From contig DIJW01000173.1 of the NCBI GenBank assembly GCA_002421475.1, forward strand, positions 1-10,455: DNA of 10,455 nucleotides, in the 5' to 3' direction. Under the pieces are notes generated by a model. The model made no database searches and was not told where the DNA came from. It saw only the letters and a program-made list of their open reading frames with translations. Made by a program: the position numbers and the translations under genes. This document shows, piece by piece, positions 6,290 to 10,455 of the stretch (position 1 is its first letter; every line of letters begins with the position of its first letter). This stretch comes from Thiomicrospira sp. UBA5634 (lineage in GTDB: Bacteria; Pseudomonadota; Gammaproteobacteria; Thiomicrospirales; Thiomicrospiraceae).

Positions 6290-6310
6290 ATTTTTAGCCT
6301 CACTTCTTTT

Positions 6311-6541
6311 ATGCCTACCACCTACTTAGATGATTGTCGTCAAGACCAAACTTGTTCTATTACCGCCCTGCATGGCAAGTTAGATACCAAGTTGCAATTG
6401 GTTAACTTGGGGTTTCACCGCCATAGCCACATCAAGGTTATTTTGCGTCGTGGTGACAGTCTTATTTTAAATATTGATGGTAGTCGTTTTGCGATAGATC
6501 GTAAGTTGGCTAAACAAATTGAAGTGCAGCTCTTATCATGA
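6311..6541 (+). CDS. feoA: Ferrous iron transport protein A (FeoA)
   Basis: Small cytoplasmic SH3-like protein needed for full FeoB activity. At 76 residues it has the usual length. The FeoA fold signature is visible as the Leu-Val-Asn-Leu-Gly-Phe turn (about 30-35), a basic strand with Ile-Lys-Val-Ile-Leu-Arg-Arg-Gly (41-48), and a closing Asp-Gly-Ser-Arg-Phe-Ala-Ile strand. The stop overlaps the feoB start in ATGA. No Shine-Dalgarno is visible before the ATG at 6311; the upstream bases are pyrimidine-rich, so initiation may be weak or leaderless-like. It lies directly behind the Fur-controlled promoter. Confidence 0.92.
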   Translation: MPTTYLDDCRQDQTCSITALHGKLDTKLQLVNLGFHRHSHIKVILRRGDSLILNIDGSRFAIDRKLAKQIEVQLLS

Positions 6542-8853
6542 CCATTCCTGTAAACAGCCCAAGCCTCAAGTTTCACCATAAAATCGCGCTGATTGGCAAT
6601 CCTAACTGCGGTAAATCAACCTTATTTAACCGCTTAACGGGTGCGCAACAAACGACCGGCAACTGGCCTGGCGTCACGGTGGAACAAAAAACGGGACAAA
6701 TGGTCATTGCCGACCAGCGTTATCAAGTGATTGATTTGCCGGGCGTTTACAGTTTAGAAACTGCATCCAGATCCGGTTTGGATGAAAAAGTGGCTCGCGA
6801 TTTTTTAAGCTGCCAGCCGCCTGAACTCATTATCAACGTGGTCGATGCGACCAGTCTTGAGCGCCAGTTATTTTTAACCGCGCAACTGCTCCACATGGGG
6901 CTGCCGGTTTTAGTGGTGTTAAATCGAATGGATTTGTTGGCCGAGCACAATCTAACAATTGATCTCGATAAACTAAGCGAAAAACTGGGTTGCCCAATCA
7001 TTCCGATTTCGGCTTATTACAATCAAGGCGTTGATGCATTAAAAGAACAACTACCAGGCCTGCTGAATAAACGGGCGAATTTGCATTTCGATTTACCAAA
7101 CACATTGCATGAGTCGGTGCATGCTGTACGAGATCTGCAGCCTTTGTCGAATGATTCTTGCTGGCGCACACTGCAAATGTTGATTAAACCTGAAATGGCG
7201 CCGTTAGAAATTCGCAGTTTCGCTCAAGCAGAAAAAACCAAACTTGAAGCGCATTACCAAGAAGATCTCGCGTTGATTGCGGCGGATTTGTATTTTCAGT
7301 TTGCCCACGATGCAACGCATTTAAGTGTTCAGCATACCGATAAATTTAGTCGCAATATCACCGATCAAATTGATAAATGGGTTCTACACCCCTTGTGGGG
7401 TTTACCTATATTCTTTGCGGTAATGTATTTGGTTTTTGCTTTATCCATTACATTGGGCAATGCATTTTTAGATTTTTTCGACTTGACCGCTCAGGCGATT
7501 TTTGTGGATGGCTTGAGTGTCATGCTGCAATCTATACAAGCTCCTGACTGGGTTATCACCCTGCTCGCCAATGGCGTTGGCGGCGGCATACAAGTCGTGG
7601 CTTCGTTTATTCCGGTGATTGGTGCGTTATTTTTATTGCTGTCGATTTTGGAAGAATCCGGTTACATGCAACGGGCGGCACTTAATATGGATCGGTTTAT
7701 GCGCCGCATTGGGCTGTCCGGCCAAGCGTTTATTCCGTTGGTAGTCGGATTTGGTTGTAATATTCCGGCGGTGATGGCCACCCGCACGCTGCCGGATGCG
7801 CGCGATCGTATTATGACCGTGATGATGACGCCGTTCATGTCATGCAGTGCGCGTTTAACGGTTTATGTATTGTTTGCGAGTGCCTTTTTTGTTGACCACG
7901 CCGCACTGATTGTTTTTTCACTATATATGATTGGAATTTTAGCGGCGATTTTGACGGCATTTATCCTCAAAAACACCTTGCTTCCCGGTGACGCGCCGCC
8001 GTTGTTACTTGAACTGCCGAATTATCATAAACCGGCTATCATCAATATTCTGCTTAATACTCGCAATAGACTGCAAAGTTTTATTGTCAACGCCGGTAAA
8101 GTGATTGTTGTTATTGTGCTGTTGATCAACTTTTTTAACAGTTTGGGAACCGACGGCTCGTTTGGTAATGACAACCAAAACAACTCCGTGTTAAGCGTTG
8201 CCGCTAAACAAGTGACGCCTTTGTTTAGCCCGATGGGCTTAACGGAAGAAAACTGGCCGGCAACCGTTGGACTTATCACCGGAATTTTAGCCAAAGAAGT
8301 CGTTGTTGGTTCGTTAGATGCCCTTTATCAAGACATGGATCAGATGCCAACGCCAACTCAAGCGTTAGAAAGTTTTGATTTTTTCGGCGCGCTTGGCGCG
8401 GCGGCGGCGACGATTCCACAAAATATTAGCGGTATTATTACCGGCTTAGCGGATCCGTTAGGCCTGGCCTCATTGCAGTCCATCACCAGTCAGGATGAAG
8501 CGGCAGAAGCACTGGCCATTCAACCGAACACCTTAGAGAAAATGGCTAAATACTTTGGCAGCACAATTGCGGCTTACGCCTATTTATTATTAATTCTGTT
8601 GTATTTCCCCTGTGTTGCGACACTTGGCGCAATCAAAAATGAACTGGGTATGCGTTGGGCTGTTTATAGTGGAGGCTGGAGTTTGTTTTTGGGCTATAGC
8701 GTTGCGGTGGGTTTTTATCAGGCCATGCATTTTAATTTACACCCGCAAACGTCCGCGCTTTGGTTAAGTGCGATTGCGATCTGTTTTATCGGCCTTTACG
8801 CTTGGCTTAAATGGCTGGGTGCCTCACGTAATCAAACGTTTACGATGAACTAA
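6538..8853 (+). CDS. feoB: Ferrous iron transporter FeoB, GTPase-permease
   Basis: Inner-membrane Fe(II) importer with an N-terminal G domain. Motifs are G1 GNPNCGKST (20-28), the G2 region with Asn-Trp-Pro-Gly-Val-Thr (42-47), G3 DLPG (66-69), G4 NRMD (129-132; Lys of NKxD replaced by Arg) and G5 Ser-Ala-Tyr (158-160). A helical GDI-type spacer runs to about 275. Membrane segments then start near 288, with the Gate and core motifs EESGYM (372-377), GFGCNIPA (404-411) and MSCSARL (434-440), and later LAKEVVVGSLDALY. At 771 residues it matches full-length gamma-type FeoB (773 in E. coli). The start overlaps the feoA stop by ATGA, so translation is coupled. A near copy of the iterated word is at 7054-7066. 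Confidence 0.97.
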   Translation: MTIPVNSPSLKFHHKIALIGNPNCGKSTLFNRLTGAQQTTGNWPGVTVEQKTGQMVIADQRYQVIDLPGVYSLETASRSGLDEKVARDFLSCQPPELIINVVDATSLERQLFLTAQLLHMGLPVLVVLNRMDLLAEHNLTIDLDKLSEKLGCPIIPISAYYNQGVDALKEQLPGLLNKRANLHFDLPNTLHESVHAVRDLQPLSNDSCWRTLQMLIKPEMAPLEIRSFAQAEKTKLEAHYQEDLALIAADLYFQFAHDATHLSVQHTDKFSRNITDQIDKWVLHPLWGLPIFFAVMYLVFALSITLGNAFLDFFDLTAQAIFVDGLSVMLQSIQAPDWVITLLANGVGGGIQVVASFIPVIGALFLLLSILEESGYMQRAALNMDRFMRRIGLSGQAFIPLVVGFGCNIPAVMATRTLPDARDRIMTVMMTPFMSCSARLTVYVLFASAFFVDHAALIVFSLYMIGILAAILTAFILKNTLLPGDAPPLLLELPNYHKPAIINILLNTRNRLQSFIVNAGKVIVVIVLLINFFNSLGTDGSFGNDNQNNSVLSVAAKQVTPLFSPMGLTEENWPATVGLITGILAKEVVVGSLDALYQDMDQMPTPTQALESFDFFGALGAAAATIPQNISGIITGLADPLGLASLQSITSQDEAAEALAIQPNTLEKMAKYFGSTIAAYAYLLLILLYFPCVATLGAIKNELGMRWAVYSGGWSLFLGYSVAVGFYQAMHFNLHPQTSALWLSAIAICFIGLYAWLKWLGASRNQTFTMN
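7054..7066 (+). repeat. Near copy of the CCAGGCCTGGTGG word in feoB
   Basis: CCAGGCCTGCTGA matches 11 of 13 and is read as Pro-Gly-Leu-Leu at FeoB residues 173-176, in the same frame as the exact copies. The core AGGCCTGG recurs at 8460-8467, again in the same frame (Gly-Leu-Ala). Confidence 0.5.
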
Positions 8854-8855
8854 AC

Positions 8856-9128
8856 ATGATTTTGCTCGAATTAAAAAATTACATTCGACAGCATCGGCAA
8901 GTCAGTGCGGAAAACTTAAAAAATCGCTTTGATTTAAGCGGAGATGCTTTAGAAGGTTTAATGAGGCCGTTGTTACAGCAAGGGTTTGTGTATTGCCAGC
9001 ATTCATCGGCGCAAACTTGTGCCGGTCAGTGTCTTAGCGGATGTTTGAGCGCGAGCGCGGGTGAGCATTATTATTGGAGCGAACAACCGCTTAAACCACT
9101 CAGCATTAATATTGTTGTCAACCAATAA
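8856..9128 (+). CDS. feoC: FeoC-like winged-helix protein with Fe-S type cysteines
   Basis: Small cytoplasmic partner of FeoB, 90 residues. Residues 1-45 form a winged-helix: Met-Ile-Leu-Leu-Glu-Leu-Lys-Asn-Tyr-Ile start, then Gln-Val-Ser-Ala-Glu-Asn-Leu and Leu-Met-Arg-Pro-Leu-Leu. Four cysteines follow at 47, 55, 59 and 63 (C-x7-C-x3-C-x3-C), in the wing region where FeoC proteins carry an Fe-S cluster. The spacing differs from E. coli FeoC. The gene begins 2 bases after the feoB stop and completes the feoABC operon; no strong Shine-Dalgarno is seen. Family members regulate FeoB stability or activity; whether this one binds DNA is unknown. Confidence 0.85.
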   Translation: MILLELKNYIRQHRQVSAENLKNRFDLSGDALEGLMRPLLQQGFVYCQHSSAQTCAGQCLSGCLSASAGEHYYWSEQPLKPLSINIVVNQ

Positions 9129-9133
9129 TGTCG

Positions 9134-9146
9134 CCACCAGGCCTGG
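9134..9146 (-). repeat. Iterated word CCAGGCCTGGTGG, copy 4 (intergenic)
   Basis: Exact copy on the - strand, the only one outside a gene, centred in the 29-bp gap between the convergent feoC and GGDEF genes. Here the symmetry extends to a perfect 14-bp palindrome, CACCAGGCCTGGTG (9135-9148). Confidence 0.85.
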
Positions 9147-9148
9147 TG
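9135..9148. terminator. Possible bidirectional hairpin between feoC and the GGDEF gene
   Basis: The 14-bp palindrome could fold as a CACCA/TGGTG stem with a GGCC loop between the two convergent stop codons (9128 and 9158). There is no T-run on either strand, so factor-independent termination is doubtful. The iterated word may merely have been recruited here. Confidence 0.3.
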
Positions 9149-9157
9149 CAAGGTGAA

Positions 9158-10455
9158 TTAATCAATAAAAACGCAGCGATTGCGTCCTTGGTTTTTCGCT
9201 TGATAAAGCGCTTTATCGGCGCGCTGAATAACCTGATCCAAATGACTATCTTGGGAATCAAAACAAGCAATGCCGATACTAATCGTGATCGGTAACATTT
9301 GACCGGCATAATCCGCCGGCGTTTGTTCGACCGATTTGCGAATGCGTTCTGCCAAATTAAATGCTTCCGCCTTTGGCGTATTCGGCAATAAAATCGCAAA
9401 CTCTTCACCGCCCAAACGTCCGACAACATCGACTTTTCGCACCGACTGTTTCATGACATTGGCCAGATTTATGAGTACCGCATCACCGGCCGCATGGCCA
9501 TATTCATCATTGACGGTTTTAAACCGATCCGCATCCAGCATTAAGAAACTGAAACCGTTGCCATAACGCCGTGCTCGCTCAAACTCTTCTGCCGCGACCT
9601 GCATAAAATAACGCCGATTCCATAACTGAGTCATGTCATCAATCGTCGCCAGATCTTTTAATCGTTGCTCAAGGTGTTTGCGATCAGTGATATCTTGCTG
9701 AAAACCGTTCCAAATTAGATCACCGACTTTATTTTTTTTCGGCTCGGCATCTTCAATGCGCATCCAACGCACATGGCCTTCCAAAATGAAACGCCCCTCC
9801 CATACAAAGGCTCTCTCTTTGCGCCAAGCGTAACTTTGTCGTTGTTTATAATCGTCCAGATCATCAGGATGAACATGCGCTAAATTCAACACGTCTACTG
9901 CGGTTTCGACCCCATTTAACTGTAAAAATAATTCATTACAGTAATCATACGAGGCCTGACCTTCGCTAGTGACGCGTAGGGTATACAAACCTAATGGCAC
10001 TTGTGCAGAGAACTGCTGATACTGTGCGTTGACTTTACGTAATGCTTTTTCAAAAGCCCGTCTTGAAAACGCGTTACTAATGGTCTCGGCCACTACTTGT
10101 AACAATACAATTTTATCGCTTGGCCAATCGTGCTGTGTGCGTACCGAATCAATCCCAAAAAAACCGACCGGCTGATTGTTTTCAATCATCGGAATGATCA
10201 ACAATGATTGGATGTCTTGCGCCAATAAAAAATCGCGCTCGGCGGCTAAACTTTCATCCATCGACTTCACATCAGGAATATGTAATACCTGCTGTGATTC
10301 AATTTGCATTAACATCCACGGAAAGTTTTCGTTGTGCAGATGCTGCAGTTTTGAAATTTGTGGTTCAATGCCGTCAGCACACCATTCGTGCGTGTTGGAG
10401 TGTTGATGCCGGATTGTATCAAATTGAAAAATGTAACACCTGTCAACATCAAAAC
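9158..10455 (-). CDS. GAF-PAS-GGDEF diguanylate cyclase, 5' partial
   Basis: Makes cyclic di-GMP from two GTP in response to a sensed signal. Residues are numbered from the internal ATG at 10315, but the frame stays open to the right edge. The codons upstream (10316-10453) encode typical GAF sequence (Tyr-Ile-Phe-Gln-Phe-Asp, His-Glu-Trp-Cys, Glu-Pro-Gln-Ile, Phe-Pro-Trp). The true start therefore lies beyond the window. Domain order: GAF (edge to about residue 85), a linker helix, PAS with PAC (about 100-212, ending Gln-Asp-Ile-Thr-Asp-Arg-Lys), and GGDEF (about 222-385). The active-site loop is GGEEF (302-306) with metal Asp261-Ala-Asp263 and Arg-Phe-Lys. The RxxD inhibitory site (Arg293-Asp296) sits 5 residues before GGEEF. 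No EAL domain and no membrane segment are seen in this part. The cyclase should be active and product-inhibited; the signal is unknown. Confidence 0.93.
   Translation of the reverse strand, partial: FDVDRCYIFQFDTIRHQHSNTHEWCADGIEPQISKLQHLHNENFPWMLMQIESQQVLHIPDVKSMDESLAAERDFLLAQDIQSLLIIPMIENNQPVGFFGIDSVRTQHDWPSDKIVLLQVVAETISNAFSRRAFEKALRKVNAQYQQFSAQVPLGLYTLRVTSEGQASYDYCNELFLQLNGVETAVDVLNLAHVHPDDLDDYKQRQSYAWRKERAFVWEGRFILEGHVRWMRIEDAEPKKNKVGDLIWNGFQQDITDRKHLEQRLKDLATIDDMTQLWNRRYFMQVAAEEFERARRYGNGFSFLMLDADRFKTVNDEYGHAAGDAVLINLANVMKQSVRKVDVVGRLGGEEFAILLPNTPKAEAFNLAERIRKSVEQTPADYAGQMLPITISIGIACFDSQDSHLDQVIQRADKALYQAKNQGRNRCVFID

Larger units (their letters stand above)
6004..6310. other. Divergent control region between hipBA and feoABC
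   Basis: 307 bp without a gene. The hipB-proximal half (6034-6124) holds the toxin-antitoxin promoter and operator repeats. The feo-proximal part (6241-6289) holds a near-consensus promoter and a Fur-type box. The middle (about 6125-6240) is AT-rich; I see no strong hairpin, small RNA signal or small ORF with a ribosome binding site in it. Confidence 0.7.

Noticed and set aside
9118..9429. 103-codon minus-strand ORF at the end of the GGDEF gene
   Set aside because: It is a second frame of the GGDEF domain coding region; the real frame carries the GGEEF and metal motifs.
1..10455. CRISPR array, tRNA, rRNA or phage integrase
   Set aside because: No regularly spaced direct repeats, no cloverleaf-like segment with a T-loop signature, and no recombinase motifs were found in the gaps or frames examined.

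Overview
The window looks like the chromosome of a gammaproteobacterium. The grounds are the gene families (ModBC, a FeoABC operon with a gamma-type FeoC, HipBA, a GAF-PAS-GGDEF protein), the moderate GC content and a Fur-like box. The protein flavour would suit a sulfur-oxidising or Thiotrichales-like lineage, but I cannot fix the genus from sequence alone.

Layout. (1) Positions 1-1775, + strand: the end of a molybdate ABC transporter operon, with modB (membrane permease, cut by the left edge) and modC (ATPase with a C-terminal Mop/TOBE domain). (2) Positions 1776-4363: a visibly AT-rich stretch unlike its flanks. It holds a 485-residue protein with an Mrr-like PD-(D/E)XK nuclease signature at its N-terminus and a long C-terminal region of unknown function with no P-loop, then, convergent to it, a 189-residue orphan gene. 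(3) Positions 4364-6003, - strand: a HipBA-type toxin-antitoxin pair (Ser/Thr kinase toxin, XRE antitoxin) with overlapping genes. It is followed by a 307-bp divergent control region containing repeated TAAAGTG/CACTTTA half-sites, a perfect 16-bp inverted repeat and, separately, a strong Fur-type promoter for feo. (4) Positions 6311-9128, + strand: feoA-feoB-feoC, ferrous iron uptake. (5) Position 9158 to the right edge, - strand: a GAF-PAS-GGDEF diguanylate cyclase whose reading frame stays open to the edge, so its true start lies outside the window.

How it fits together. Two metal-uptake operons (molybdate and Fe(II)) flank an accessory segment of about 4.5 kb with a candidate nuclease defence gene, an orphan gene and a toxin-antitoxin module. 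No integrase, transposase, tRNA or CRISPR array was seen.

The most distinctive pattern not explained by the genes is a 13-mer, CCAGGCCTGGTGG, present four times exactly and several times nearly. All exact copies inside genes follow gene direction and are read in one frame (Pro-Gly-Leu-Val). It is absent from the AT-rich segment but present in hipA. It behaves like a highly iterated genomic signature word, for example an uptake-type or other recognition sequence.
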